A stretch of 32,614 bases of DNA from Methylococcales bacterium (lineage in GTDB: Bacteria; Pseudomonadota; Gammaproteobacteria; Methylococcales; Methylomonadaceae): positions 1 to 32,614 of the forward strand of contig JAUYBJ010000172.1 of the NCBI GenBank assembly GCA_030693155.1, in the 5' to 3' direction. The notes beneath the pieces are model-generated. The model was given only the letters and a program-made list of their open reading frames with translations. It did no database searches and was not told where the DNA came from. Positions 1 to 8,840 of this stretch are shown one piece after another. The position numbers and the translations under genes were made by a program. Position 1 is the first letter of the stretch; every line of letters starts with the position of its first letter.

Positions 1-70
1 GCAAGCTATCACCCAGCTTGTTCAGCTTGGCTTCTCGTTCTTCGGCGGCAAATAAACTTTCTTTGATCAT
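1..70 (-). pseudogene. N-terminus of a transposase, probably IS5 family (cut by window edge)
   Basis: The complement of 1-70 encodes 23 residues starting MIKESLFAAEEREAKL and leaving the window. This resembles the start of IS5-type DDE transposases, which often begin with a short (S/T)LFAxExRxxKLxKLGD motif. Only the first residues are visible, so the family call comes from recalled motif similarity and it is unknown whether the gene is intact. It is listed here as a fragment because of the window edge; it is not shown to be broken. The frame is open upstream back to a stop near 95, and the ATG at 68-70 is the only ATG or GTG start in that stretch. Confidence 0.5.
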
Positions 71-115
71 GGCTGGTAATACATCGATGGGTGATTAATC
101 ATTATTATCCCATGA

Positions 116-136
116 CTATGGGTTTTTCGAGATGCC
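116..136. repeat. possible terminal inverted repeat of the IS element at the left edge
   Basis: About 50 bases upstream of the transposase start the minus strand reads CAGGGCATCTCGAAAAACCC. A GC-start followed by an A-rich stretch at this distance from the start codon fits a terminal inverted repeat. The other end of the element is outside the window, so the pairing cannot be checked. Confidence 0.3.
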
Positions 137-234
137 CTGTAGAATGTTTTGTACCTCGATTGTGGTGATGTGCCTCCTATCATCTACAAAACTACGTTTT
201 TGCTTACTTTAATGACAGTGACACAATTCGTACT

Positions 235-1659
235 TTACTGTAGAACGTAAGCCGCCTCAGATTCAGCGGGTTTTCTGATAGCCATTGCATCATTCTGAAT
301 CTGATTTTCTTCGGTGAGCCACACTAATAAATCGTAATAACTGCGTATGTTTTCAACATAGCGCACGGGTTCGTTGCCTCTGGCGTAGCCGTGTTTGGTT
401 TGTTGATGCCATTTTTCTTCGGTCAATAACGGCAACCGCTGTTTCACATCCATCCATTTATCAGGATTTCCGCCTTGCTGTGCGGTCAGTCGCCGAGCAT
501 CTTCGAGATGCCCCATGCCGACGTTGTAAGACGCTAAGGCAAACCATGTGCGGTCGGGTTCGGGGATTTTGTCGGAGATAATTTTCAGGCGTTGCTGAAA
601 ATACCGCGCCCCGCCCTCTATGCTCTGCGCGGGATCGGTTCGGTCTTTGATATTCAATAGGTCAGCGGTATCGTTGGTGAGCATCATGATGCCTTGCACG
701 CCGTAAGGCGACTGCGCATCGGCTAACCAATGCGATTCCTGATAACCGATAGCTGCTAATAATCGCCAGTCAATGTTGTACTGCGAAGAGGCTACGTTAA
801 AGTAATGCTGATAATGCGGTAAACGACTTTTCTGATGTTGGCGAAATTGGCAGTTATCCACATAGCTGAGACTGCTGGCGTGTCCGTAATGTTTTTCCAG
901 TAGTTGTTCCAGAGTTTTATCGGCTTTAATGCGATTGAAAAACACCACCACTTCATCATATAAACTGTTGTCATCAGAAGGGCTTAACGCCCATGCGAGT
1001 TGGCGCGAGGGGGAAATATCAAAGGCAATATTGAGTTTGGGATAAAAACGGAGAATGAGGGTACTTTGATTGGAATCGGCAACGGTGTAATCAATCAGTC
1101 CTTCATTGACCAGATACAGCAAGCCGTTGGTATCTAACTGGTCGTTGATTTCCCAACTAAGCGTAGGATTGCCTTCCCTGATTTGTTTCAGTGTGTCAAC
1201 GTGGCTGGTGCCTTTGGTCACTTCGATGATGCCGTTCGTTAAGCTGTTAATGTCCGCAGGGCGGCGTGTGCCTGAACGGTAAATCAGTTGCTCGGTAATG
1301 CCATGATAGGCAGGTGCAAAGCGCATGGTTTGTTGACGCGCGTCGGTTATGGTCAATCCAGCCGCCGCAATGTCCGCTTCACCTTTGGAAATTTTGCTTA
1401 AAATTTCTTCAAAGGTGTCGGGGACTTCAATTTTTGCTTTAACGCCCAAATGCTTTGCAAACAGGGTAATGAGATCGTATTCCAATCCTGCATAACCGTC
1501 TGCATTTTGATAATAGGTTGTCGGGTCGGGTCGGGTTAAAACGTGCAACACGCCCGATTGTTTGATTTTCTCCAGTTTGGTTTGCGATACGGTAGTATCG
1601 CAATGACTGAGTAAAACACTACATAGACAACCGATTAATAGCTTTAGGAAACGAATCAA
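235..1659 (-). CDS. mltF: membrane-bound lytic murein transglycosylase F
   Basis: Peptidoglycan-cleaving lytic transglycosylase of the MltF type, 474 residues. The N-terminus (1-20) is hydrophobic and ends LLSHC, an imperfect lipobox (His at -1), so the mature protein is probably a lipoprotein. Residues about 30-260 form an SBP_bac_3 amino-acid-binding-like domain ([29 protein letters not shown]). Residues about 285-430 form the SLT catalytic domain; the expected catalytic Glu is E309 in GYQESHW, followed by [12 protein letters not shown]. The start is TTG at 1657-1659, overlapping the TGA of pgi by two bases (TTGA). No clear Shine-Dalgarno sequence is visible, so translational coupling to pgi is likely. 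The signal sequence beginning directly at this TTG supports the start choice. Confidence 0.9.
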   Translation of the reverse strand: MIRFLKLLIGCLCSVLLSHCDTTVSQTKLEKIKQSGVLHVLTRPDPTTYYQNADGYAGLEYDLITLFAKHLGVKAKIEVPDTFEEILSKISKGEADIAAAGLTITDARQQTMRFAPAYHGITEQLIYRSGTRRPADINSLTNGIIEVTKGTSHVDTLKQIREGNPTLSWEINDQLDTNGLLYLVNEGLIDYTVADSNQSTLILRFYPKLNIAFDISPSRQLAWALSPSDDNSLYDEVVVFFNRIKADKTLEQLLEKHYGHASSLSYVDNCQFRQHQKSRLPHYQHYFNVASSQYNIDWRLLAAIGYQESHWLADAQSPYGVQGIMMLTNDTADLLNIKDRTDPAQSIEGGARYFQQRLKIISDKIPEPDRTWFALASYNVGMGHLEDARRLTAQQGGNPDKWMDVKQRLPLLTEEKWHQQTKHGYARGNEPVRYVENIRSYYDLLVWLTEENQIQNDAMAIRKPAESEAAYVLQ

Positions 1660-3293
1660 GCGTGACGCAGGCGTTTGTAGGCGTTAATCAACGCATTGGT
1701 CGAGCAGTCGTGACTGTCGATAACCGCATCATTTTGCAGTTCAGGCAGAATGACATTTGCCAATACTTTGCCCAGTTCTACGCCCATTTGATCGAAGGAA
1801 TTGATATTCCAGACTACGCCCTGCACAAAAATTTTATGTTCATAAAAAGCGAGTAACGAACCCAAGGTTTTAGGTGTCATTTTTTCAAACAGGAACGAAT
1901 TGGACGGTTTGTTACCTTCAAATACTTTGGAGGCGACCAACACTGCATCGTTTTGTTGTTCGGGTGTTAATTCCGCTTTCACTTCGTCGCTAGTTTTACC
2001 CAACATAAGGGCTTGCGGCTGAGCGAGGAAATTGGAAATTAAAATATCATGATGTTCTGGTAGCGGATAATGGCTGTTAGCGGCCGCTAAAAAATCGCAG
2101 GGAATCAGTTTTGTGCCTTGATGAATTAATTGAAAAAAGGCGTGCTGACCGTTCGTACCCGGTTGTCCCCAAATAATAGGGCCTGTGCTGTAATCGACTT
2201 TTTCACCGTTCATATCGACGCTTTTACCGTTACTTTCCATGTCGCCTTGTTGGAAATAATCGGCAAAATAACGCATGGATTGATCGTAAGGCAGTAAAGC
2301 GTGGGAATCGGCATCGAAAAAGTTGTTATACCAAACGCCGAGCAAGCCCATTAAGACAGGAATATTTTGTTCAAATGGCGTATTGAGAAAATGTTGATCT
2401 GCTTCAAACGCGCCTTGTAACAGCTCTTCAAAATTATCCATGCCGATGTATAAGGCAATGGATAAACCCACCGCTGACCACAGTGAATAACGTCCGCCGA
2501 CCCAATCCCAGAATTCAAACATATTGTCGGTGTCGATGCCGAATTTGGCGACATTTTCCGCATGGGTGGAAATAGCTACAAAATGTTTGGCAACAGCAGC
2601 AGGATCTTTGGCGTGTTCCAGAAACCAGTTTTTCGCTGATTTGGCGTTCATCATGGTTTCCTGAGTAGAAAACACTTTGGAAGCGACAATAAACAACGTG
2701 GTCTCAGGGGAGATTTGTTTTAATACTTCGACAATATTGGTTTGGTCGATGTTAGAAACGTAATGAACTTTTAATTTGCCTGAACTATAAGGCGTTAAGG
2801 TCATCGAGACCATTTTGGGCCCTAAGCCAGAACCGCCGATACCGATGTTCACGACATCGGTGATGACTTTACCTGTGTAACCTTTCCACTCGCCTGAGCG
2901 CACGCTGTCACAGAACACACGCATTTTTGCCAACACCCGACGCACGTCTGGCATAACATCCTCGCCATCCGTATATACGGGTTGGTTGCTGCGATTACGC
3001 AACGCGGTATGCAGCACAGCACGATGCTCTGTGGTATTGATTTTTTCGCCCGCAAACATCGCTTTGGTTTTCGCGCTTAAGTCTGCGTGATTGGCGATCT
3101 CTATTAATAACGGCAGGGTTTCATCAGTGATTCTATTTTTAGAGTAGTCAAACAAGATGTCATTAAACGTCACCGAAAACTTGGTAAAGCGTTGCGAGTC
3201 CTGCTTAAAAGCATCACGCATAGAGTTATCTTTCACCTGCTGATAATGATCTTGTAATGCAATCCACGCTTTTGAATGAACCAAAGACGACAT
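1656..3293 (-). CDS. pgi: glucose-6-phosphate isomerase
   Basis: Interconverts glucose 6-phosphate and fructose 6-phosphate in the cytoplasm. The 545-residue length matches the bacterial Pgi family (about 550). Recognisable signatures are [25 protein letters not shown] in the phosphosugar (SIS) domain, [18 protein letters not shown] and the C-terminal [10 protein letters not shown]. The ATG is preceded by GGAGC at eight bases. In a RuMP organism Pgi connects the fructose 6-phosphate made by HxlB with glucose 6-phosphate for oxidation and glycogen. It is followed with overlap by mltF. Confidence 0.97.
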   Translation of the reverse strand: MSSLVHSKAWIALQDHYQQVKDNSMRDAFKQDSQRFTKFSVTFNDILFDYSKNRITDETLPLLIEIANHADLSAKTKAMFAGEKINTTEHRAVLHTALRNRSNQPVYTDGEDVMPDVRRVLAKMRVFCDSVRSGEWKGYTGKVITDVVNIGIGGSGLGPKMVSMTLTPYSSGKLKVHYVSNIDQTNIVEVLKQISPETTLFIVASKVFSTQETMMNAKSAKNWFLEHAKDPAAVAKHFVAISTHAENVAKFGIDTDNMFEFWDWVGGRYSLWSAVGLSIALYIGMDNFEELLQGAFEADQHFLNTPFEQNIPVLMGLLGVWYNNFFDADSHALLPYDQSMRYFADYFQQGDMESNGKSVDMNGEKVDYSTGPIIWGQPGTNGQHAFFQLIHQGTKLIPCDFLAAANSHYPLPEHHDILISNFLAQPQALMLGKTSDEVKAELTPEQQNDAVLVASKVFEGNKPSNSFLFEKMTPKTLGSLLAFYEHKIFVQGVVWNINSFDQMGVELGKVLANVILPELQNDAVIDSHDCSTNALINAYKRLRHA

Positions 3294-3459
3294 AGTGTTA
3301 GCTCCGTTTAAATTAAATTCTTCTAAGTCTACGAAAAGGACGACAGGATAGCAATAGCGCGTAAGATTATCGCTATATGCTTATATATCAAGGGCTGGTC
3401 TCATGTGCAGTATTTATACAGTATCAATTCCTTTATTTGGACAGATTGGTGTGCTACAG

Positions 3460-3484
3460 TTGACCCTAGCTGCAGCTCTATAAT
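3460..3484 (+). promoter_or_regulatory. possible promoter with internal palindrome upstream of the copper-related pair
   Basis: A perfect -10 hexamer TATAAT lies at 3479-3484, 85 bases before the start of the 204-residue gene. A TTGACC lies at 3460-3465, but the 13-base spacing is too short for a normal sigma-70 promoter. Between them is the perfect palindrome AGCTGCAGCT (3468-3477), which could be an operator. The functional assignment is a guess from position. Confidence 0.35.
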
Positions 3485-3568
3485 GTAGCAAATGAATTGT
3501 GTTCGCTATGCACATCCAACTGAGTGAGCGGATTTTTCATATAACATAATAATATTAGGAAGGGTACT

Positions 3569-4183
3569 ATGAACAAGACACAATTAGTAAGAAAAGGTCT
3601 GTTAGGCCTGCTTGGCACGCTGTTTACAGCGACTGCAATGGCGCATGGCGGTGCGGCGGGTACTGACACCGACCAATGTAAATTTGAATTAGAACCAAAT
3701 CACTGGATTCATTACACCGCCTATCAACCTGTCGCCTACCCTGCGGAAGAATTTTGCGGCAAATTACCTGCAACGGACACAAAAACTCAATTGGTTTTTG
3801 ACTATCAGGACATGAAATATAGAGATATGTTAGTGGAATTTGAAGTCACCAAAGAACCCGAAGGCAAGCAAGTATTTTTCCTCCCCAGTGCTAAACATAA
3901 AAAAGGCACAATTAACCTCGACCTGCCTAATGGTGTGCCTGAACCCGGTCAATACCTGATTCACATTACCTTAGTACCCGAAGAAGGCAAAACGGATAAC
4001 CGCGTTCAGGGTCAACGTTTAGATGTCCACATGGGCTTTAAAGCGGGTACAGGTGAAGCGACCTCTAAAGGCAGTATGTTATTGTATGGATTCTTGGTAT
4101 TTGCAGGTTTATATGCAGTGTATTTATCAAATGCGGGTTTCAAACGCAAAGTAAATGAAATATTCGGCAAAATCATCGACTAA
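3569..4183 (+). CDS. exported, C-terminally membrane-anchored protein, possibly copper-binding
   Basis: Function not known; 204 residues. Residues 1-25 are a signal peptide ending TATAMA, so the mature protein is predicted to begin with His26 (HGGAAG). An N-terminal histidine after signal cleavage is the arrangement used for copper in CopC, LPMOs and PmoB. The periplasmic part contains DQCKFEL (C37), HWIHYTAYQP (H45, H48) and EEFCGKLP (C63). A single transmembrane helix at about 170-187 (LLYGFLVFAGLYAVYLS) is followed by a basic tail, which puts the C-terminus in the cytoplasm. The ATG has a strong AGGAAGGG ribosome-binding site. A cupredoxin-domain gene follows after 70 bases, presumably cotranscribed. 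I recall similar HGG...EEFC proteins in ammonia- and methane-oxidisers but cannot name the family. Confidence 0.75.
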   Translation: MNKTQLVRKGLLGLLGTLFTATAMAHGGAAGTDTDQCKFELEPNHWIHYTAYQPVAYPAEEFCGKLPATDTKTQLVFDYQDMKYRDMLVEFEVTKEPEGKQVFFLPSAKHKKGTINLDLPNGVPEPGQYLIHITLVPEEGKTDNRVQGQRLDVHMGFKAGTGEATSKGSMLLYGFLVFAGLYAVYLSNAGFKRKVNEIFGKIID

Positions 4184-4253
4184 AAAAATAGTCTGATAGT
4201 GAACCTATGTTGAAAAGTGCGTGTGTTTGTCAGATAAAGGGGAGAAATAAATA

Positions 4254-5183
4254 ATGGTGAAATTATTATCGGTCGGTCTATTGTTAGCGGCGTTTTCCGC
4301 GCCGATTATGGCTGTAGACTACGAAGATCACGATGGTATGCTCATGGATCATGGTGACGGTCACTTGATGGACATGGCAGGTGGTATGGTGATGGGGCAA
4401 AATACCAGCACACTACCCGGTGGCTGCGACAGCATCTCCGAAACCAAAGAAATTACCGTTCATGCAGGTCATAAGTACGCTGAAAAATTCCCCGGCAGAA
4501 TGTACGCCTTTGATACACAGGAATTTAATTTTAAGCCCTGTACTAAATTAACCGTGCATTTTATTAATGAAGATCATGTGCGTCATCAATGGATGATGCA
4601 CGGTTTACCTAAATATTTGTACCCTAAAGGTATGTTTCATTTAGAAGCCTCAGGCCCTTCAAAAATTTCAGGTACGTTAATTTTACCGCCGGGTGATAAA
4701 ACCTACTTAGTGCATTGCGATATTGCCCAGCACATGGAAAAGGGCATGAAAGCGCAATTAAAAGTCGGTAAAGGCGATGGTGATCTGCCCAGTATTCCAG
4801 GCGTTACCGCGCCAGTTATTGCTGATGATTACAAAGCGACACTGCCTGAGTTAGCGGTTAAAGCCGAAATACAAGCTAAAGCAGATGAAGCAGCAGCGAT
4901 TAAGGTAGCCGCAGTAGCAAAACAAGCGGGTATCGTACCAACAGCTGCTACGGCAGTCGCACCAGCAGATGATTCGTTATTTACAGGTACAACGGTGATT
5001 GGTTTGGCTATCGGCTTGCTGGTTGCACCGTTTCTGGCACGGAAATTTAAAGGCATGACCGTAGCGGAAGTCGTCGCGTACTGCTTTGAATTACTAAGTC
5101 AGGGCATTGTTTATACCGTGAAACTGTTGTCTGGTCTGCTAGGATTATTTAGTAAGAAAACCAACGTATTACCCAATAAATAA
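4254..5183 (+). CDS. membrane-anchored cupredoxin-domain protein with Met/His-rich N-terminus
   Basis: Predicted periplasmic copper protein, 309 residues. It has a signal peptide (1-20, cleaved after PIMA), then a Met/His/Asp-rich segment at about 22-47 (DHDGMLMDHGDGHLMDMAGG) of the kind that binds copper. A cupredoxin-like domain occupies about 60-175; its likely type 1 ligands are the His in EDHVRHQWMMHG, and the Cys, His and Met of VHCDIAQHMEKGM. An Ala/Lys-rich linker (about 185-240) follows, then hydrophobic segments near 245-262 and 275-298 and a basic tail. The start has GGGGAG upstream. It is transcribed with the preceding gene and ends at a strong terminator. Role in copper handling or electron transfer is inferred. 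Confidence 0.75.
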   Translation: MVKLLSVGLLLAAFSAPIMAVDYEDHDGMLMDHGDGHLMDMAGGMVMGQNTSTLPGGCDSISETKEITVHAGHKYAEKFPGRMYAFDTQEFNFKPCTKLTVHFINEDHVRHQWMMHGLPKYLYPKGMFHLEASGPSKISGTLILPPGDKTYLVHCDIAQHMEKGMKAQLKVGKGDGDLPSIPGVTAPVIADDYKATLPELAVKAEIQAKADEAAAIKVAAVAKQAGIVPTAATAVAPADDSLFTGTTVIGLAIGLLVAPFLARKFKGMTVAEVVAYCFELLSQGIVYTVKLLSGLLGLFSKKTNVLPNK

Positions 5184-5195
5184 GTCACTAAACGT

Positions 5196-5235
5196 AAAAA
5201 AACCCGCGCTTGTTAAAAAGCGTGGGTTTTTTTTT
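5196..5235 (+). terminator. rho-independent terminator after the copper-related pair
   Basis: The stem ACCCGCGCTT pairs with AAGCGTGGGT (5202-5227, one G-T pair), followed by nine T residues and preceded by an A tract, so it could work in both directions. It ends the 3569-5183 transcription unit. Confidence 0.9.
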
Positions 5236-5246
5236 GAGAGCAATAA

Positions 5247-5672
5247 ATGCACGATACCTTATTGGAATTATGGGGCTTGTTCGCCAGTGCTTTCATTTCC
5301 TCCACCATTGCACCCGGAGGTTCTGAAGCGGTATTGGCTTATATGGTCGCTAAAGGACTGTATGCCAATCAAACACTGCTGGTGGTTGCGACTGTCGGCA
5401 ATACCTTAGGCGCATTGACCACATGGGGATTAGGACTGCTGGCGGCAAAAAAATTTCCAGTCGCAACGCTGTTATCTCCCAAAAAACAACAGGCACTCGC
5501 CATTATTGAACGGCGCGGTGTCTGGGTATTATTTTTTTCATGGTTGCCTGTCATCGGTGACGTGTTATGTTTCGCGGGCGGTTGGTTAAAACTGCCTTTT
5601 ATCACCGCCTGTATTATTATCCTATTAGGCAAATTTACTCGCTATGCCATGATTGTGTGGCTGTTCACCTAA
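5247..5672 (+). CDS. yqaA: YqaA-family membrane protein (DedA/SNARE-associated-like)
   Basis: Inner-membrane protein of 141 residues, matching the length of Escherichia coli YqaA (about 142). The N-terminal ASAFISSTIAPGGSEAVLAY, followed by GNTLGALTTWGLG and LPVIGDVLCFAGGWLKLP, is the layout of the YqaA branch of the DedA/VTT superfamily, for which lipid or small-solute transport is proposed. About four hydrophobic segments are visible. The gene starts only a few bases beyond the upstream terminator and has a modest GAGAG ribosome-binding site; no promoter is obvious. It is followed by a gene that starts 14 bases after its stop. Confidence 0.8.
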   Translation: MHDTLLELWGLFASAFISSTIAPGGSEAVLAYMVAKGLYANQTLLVVATVGNTLGALTTWGLGLLAAKKFPVATLLSPKKQQALAIIERRGVWVLFFSWLPVIGDVLCFAGGWLKLPFITACIIILLGKFTRYAMIVWLFT

Positions 5673-5685
5673 ACCGAGGTCTTTA

Positions 5686-6471
5686 ATGCTCCGCCATTTC
5701 CCCCACGTTAATACTCCCTATACGCATAAAAAACGGGATTATTTTATTGCCGCGTTTACCTTTTTTTGTGTTGCAGTGTGTCTGCTCAGTGATGCCAATG
5801 GCAGCCTGACAAAACAATACTTTCTGGGTGCTTGCGGCTGGATTTTTTTAGTGTGCTTATTGTATGGTGAAAATAAAGAAGTACGCATGCAGGTTGTCAT
5901 CGCAATTATGTTTGCCACCGTCGGCGAACATTTTGCCTCGCCGTTTATGGGCGGCTACACCTATCGCTTTCATAACGTGCCTTTCTATGTACCGCCCGGT
6001 CATGGCATGGTGTATTTAACCGCTGTCGCGTTGGCGCGTTCGGGCTTATTTTTACGTCATGCCAGAGCGATTGCCACCTTTGTGGTTATCGTCTGTGGCT
6101 TATGGTCAATATGGGGCATCAGCGGTTTGGCGGCACAAGGCGATTCCGTCGGGGCATTGTTGTATTGCGTATTTTTGGGGTATTTGTTTAAAGGACGGTC
6201 GCCGATGGTGTATCTGGCGGCGTTTTTTATCACCACTTGGCTGGAACTTATCGGCACGGCGGTGGGTACATGGAAATGGGCGATGATTGATCCTGTGCTC
6301 AACTTGCAGCAAGGTAATCCACCTAGCGGCGTGGCGGCGTGGTATTGTTTAGTGGATGCGGTGGCTATCGGCGGCGCACCTGTGTTATTAACATTATTTC
6401 AGCAACTGAAAGACCGCATCGAGATGGCTAAAGCGCGTAAAGAAGCCTATCAAGGCATCGACAACGAGTGA
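5686..6471 (+). CDS. multi-pass integral membrane protein of unknown function
   Basis: About 261 residues with around eight hydrophobic segments, and a conserved-looking polar loop between segments (GEHFASPFMGGYTYRFHNVP, then PPGHGMVYL) containing three His and several Gly. I do not recognise the family. A longer reading frame begins with TTG at 5653, inside yqaA; the ATG at 5686 is preferred because GAGGT lies seven bases upstream and it gives no overlap with yqaA. The C-terminus is a basic, probably cytoplasmic helix (KDRIEMAKARKEAYQ). It is probably cotranscribed with yqaA, and a perfect hairpin follows the stop codon. Confidence 0.7.
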   Translation: MLRHFPHVNTPYTHKKRDYFIAAFTFFCVAVCLLSDANGSLTKQYFLGACGWIFLVCLLYGENKEVRMQVVIAIMFATVGEHFASPFMGGYTYRFHNVPFYVPPGHGMVYLTAVALARSGLFLRHARAIATFVVIVCGLWSIWGISGLAAQGDSVGALLYCVFLGYLFKGRSPMVYLAAFFITTWLELIGTAVGTWKWAMIDPVLNLQQGNPPSGVAAWYCLVDAVAIGGAPVLLTLFQQLKDRIEMAKARKEAYQGIDNE

Positions 6472-6482
6472 TGTGAACATTA

Positions 6483-6515
6483 ATGACTGCCAGTCCTTGA
6501 AGGACTGGCAGTCAT
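6483..6515. repeat. perfect 16-base inverted repeat (hairpin)
   Basis: The arm ATGACTGCCAGTCCTT is followed by one G and its exact reverse complement. In RNA this gives about a 15-bp stem with a three-base loop. No T tract follows on either strand, so a simple rho-independent terminator is not indicated. It lies between the unknown membrane protein and the SulP gene and may protect or end the upstream mRNA. Confidence 0.8.
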
Positions 6516-6590
6516 CAACAATACCCCAAACCAATAACCAATACCTGTTTTCTATGGGACGTTGAAACATAAAATACAAAGGAGCGGCTG

Positions 6591-8777
6591 ATGAACCGTC
6601 AGGTGATGAATGAATTCTGGGGTGGACTGACTGCTATGTTGGTTGCCCTGCCCTCCGCTATTGCTTTCGGCGTATTGGTATTTTCCGCCATTTCGCCGCA
6701 AATGGCGGGTCAAGGTGCTTTTGTCGGTATGATGGGTGCCGCTATCTTAGGATTAAGCGCACCGCTGTTCGGTCGTACTCCCGCATTAATTTCCGCTCCC
6801 TGCGCACCTGCCGCCGCTGTTTTATCCGCACTGGCGATTGATTTGCTCAAACAAGGCATCAGCACTCATCATGTGGCGGGTTTACTGGCATTAACCGCGC
6901 TGTTAGCCGCCTTGTTACAAATGCTTTATGGTCTGCTGAAAGGCGGGCAACTTATCAAATATATTCCTTTTCCCGTCGTCAGCGGCTATCTATCGGGTGT
7001 GGCACTCATTATCGCCACGGGTCAGTTACCTAAATTATTGGGTTTACCGAAAAATACAGAGCTTTGGCACGGTGTCATCACGCCTAATCTATGGCAATGG
7101 CAAGGGATTGTGGTCGGTTTAATCACCATTGCCGTGATGTTGGTCGCGCCGCGCCTGACACAAAAAATTCCCGCCACTATCTTGGGCTTAACAGCGGGTA
7201 TTTCCAGTTATTTTGCGCTGGCTTGTTGGATGCCGCCGTTGCTGTCATTGAATGCTAACGTGCTGGTGGTGGGGCTTATTCCTGCGGGCACGTCTTTCTT
7301 AGAAACCCTACGTGAACGGATGCTGTTCATCGCCGATATTCAGCTGAGTGATTTACGTCAGGTAGCCTATTCAGCGATTGCCTTATCCGCATTACTCTCT
7401 ATTGATACCCTGAAAACTTGCGTGATACTCGATGCCATGACCAAAAATCGCCATAATTCCAATCGTGAATTATTCGGACAGGGTTTAGCCAATTTAGTCG
7501 CCTTTATGACGGGCGGATTATCAGGCTCTGGTACTGTCGGGGCAACGCTGGTTAATGTCAGCAGTGGCGGTCGTACCATCCTGTCAGGCTTTATTGAAGG
7601 CGGTTTAGTGGTGCTGGTCATCGTGCTGCTATCACCGTTGATTGCATGGGTGCCGATTGGCGCGTTGGCAGGTATTTTATTGGTGGTCGCGTTTCGTATT
7701 TTTGACTGGCAGGCATTTCGTTTGTTGCAACACAAAGAAACCCGCTTTGATTTTGTCGTCATTGCCGCCGTGGTGGTGGTGGCGGAAACAGTGGGCTTGA
7801 TAGCGGCGGCGGGTACGGGTATCGCGTTGGCGATTTTATTGTTTATTCGCGATCAAATACGCATCACCGTGATACGGCGACGCGCCACACTCAAAGAAAT
7901 ATCCTCCAAAACCTACCGCCTCGCCTCAGAAGATGCCATTTTGCAACAACACGGCGATGAAGCGGCGGTGATTGATTTGCAGGGCAATTTATTTTTCGGT
8001 ACGACCGATCACTTATTCACCCAACTGGAAGACGATTTACACATTCAAAAATGGCTGTTGTTTGATATGCGCCGCGTGCAGTCGCTGGACTATACCGCAA
8101 CGCATTTATTCAGCCTGATGCACGACCGTCTGAAAGAACGCGGCGGCGGACTGCTGTTCAGCGGGATGCCGTCCTGTTTGCTGTGCGGGCAGGACTTACA
8201 GCGTTATATGACCGATGTCGGCTTGCTGAATCAAAATGGCATTCATATTTTTGAATCGCGGGATGAAGGCATAGAATGGATGGAACGGCACATTATCGAC
8301 GCATGGAGTGACATAGAAAAACCAGATGAACTGGTATTCGAGTTTAAAGACATTGAAATATTGCGCAAAATGGATGACAGCACCATCCATGCCTTGTATG
8401 AATGCGTCCATGAGCGCACTCTCCATGCTGGCGAAGCGATATTCACGGTCGGCGATAGCGGCGATGAGCTTTTTCTGATTCGGCGCGGCACGGTGCGCAT
8501 TTTATTACCCCTGAAAGGCGTTAAATATCATCATTTAGCGACCTTTTCGGGCGGCGATTATTTCGGGGAAATGGGTTTTATTGATGGTCATCCGCGTTCT
8601 GCCAATGCGATTGCCTGTACCGACTGTGAACTTTATGTCCTGTCGCGAAAAAAATTCAACATTCGCGTCTATGACAATGCCGTGCTGGGTGCGCGTGTGT
8701 TCGCCCGCATTGCCAGTGCTATTTCTGCCCGTCTGCGCCAAACCGACAGTGAATTATCCGCGCTGGAAGAACGCTGA
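6591..8777 (+). CDS. SulP-family anion transporter with STAS and cyclic-nucleotide-binding domains
   Basis: Inner-membrane anion permease (sulfate, bicarbonate or similar), 728 residues. Residues 1 to about 415 are the SulP membrane domain (WGGLTAMLVALPSAIAFGVL, FPVVSGYLSGVALIIATGQ, GGLSGSGTVGATLVNVSSGG). Residues about 445-565 are a STAS domain (EAAVIDLQGNLFFGTTDHLF). Residues about 595-715 are a CRP-like cyclic-nucleotide-binding domain with the cassette FGEMGFIDGHPRSANAIA, retaining the Glu and Arg that contact the nucleotide in this family. The ribosome-binding site AAAGGAG is strong. Direct control of transport by cAMP or another nucleotide is suggested by the fusion. Substrate cannot be read from sequence; bicarbonate or sulfate are the usual ones for bacterial SulP. 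Confidence 0.9.
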   Translation: MNRQVMNEFWGGLTAMLVALPSAIAFGVLVFSAISPQMAGQGAFVGMMGAAILGLSAPLFGRTPALISAPCAPAAAVLSALAIDLLKQGISTHHVAGLLALTALLAALLQMLYGLLKGGQLIKYIPFPVVSGYLSGVALIIATGQLPKLLGLPKNTELWHGVITPNLWQWQGIVVGLITIAVMLVAPRLTQKIPATILGLTAGISSYFALACWMPPLLSLNANVLVVGLIPAGTSFLETLRERMLFIADIQLSDLRQVAYSAIALSALLSIDTLKTCVILDAMTKNRHNSNRELFGQGLANLVAFMTGGLSGSGTVGATLVNVSSGGRTILSGFIEGGLVVLVIVLLSPLIAWVPIGALAGILLVVAFRIFDWQAFRLLQHKETRFDFVVIAAVVVVAETVGLIAAAGTGIALAILLFIRDQIRITVIRRRATLKEISSKTYRLASEDAILQQHGDEAAVIDLQGNLFFGTTDHLFTQLEDDLHIQKWLLFDMRRVQSLDYTATHLFSLMHDRLKERGGGLLFSGMPSCLLCGQDLQRYMTDVGLLNQNGIHIFESRDEGIEWMERHIIDAWSDIEKPDELVFEFKDIEILRKMDDSTIHALYECVHERTLHAGEAIFTVGDSGDELFLIRRGTVRILLPLKGVKYHHLATFSGGDYFGEMGFIDGHPRSANAIACTDCELYVLSRKKFNIRVYDNAVLGARVFARIASAISARLRQTDSELSALEER

Positions 8778-8840
8778 TAATGCACACCTATAACGATAAG
8801 ATAAAATACCGTGTACCCGCTCTAACAATACAGACCTATT

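Noticed and set aside
3460-3484. TTGACC/TATAAT read as a MerR/CueR-type copper promoter
   Set aside because: Those promoters have long spacers of 19-20 bases; here the spacing is 13 and no CueR-like dyad is visible.
5653-5685. TTG start overlapping yqaA for the unknown membrane protein
   Set aside because: The ATG at 5686 has a GAGGT ribosome-binding site and leaves the first transmembrane segment intact.
7367-7762. Long minus-strand frame inside the SulP gene
   Set aside because: It is antisense to a well-conserved membrane domain and reads as low-information shadow sequence.
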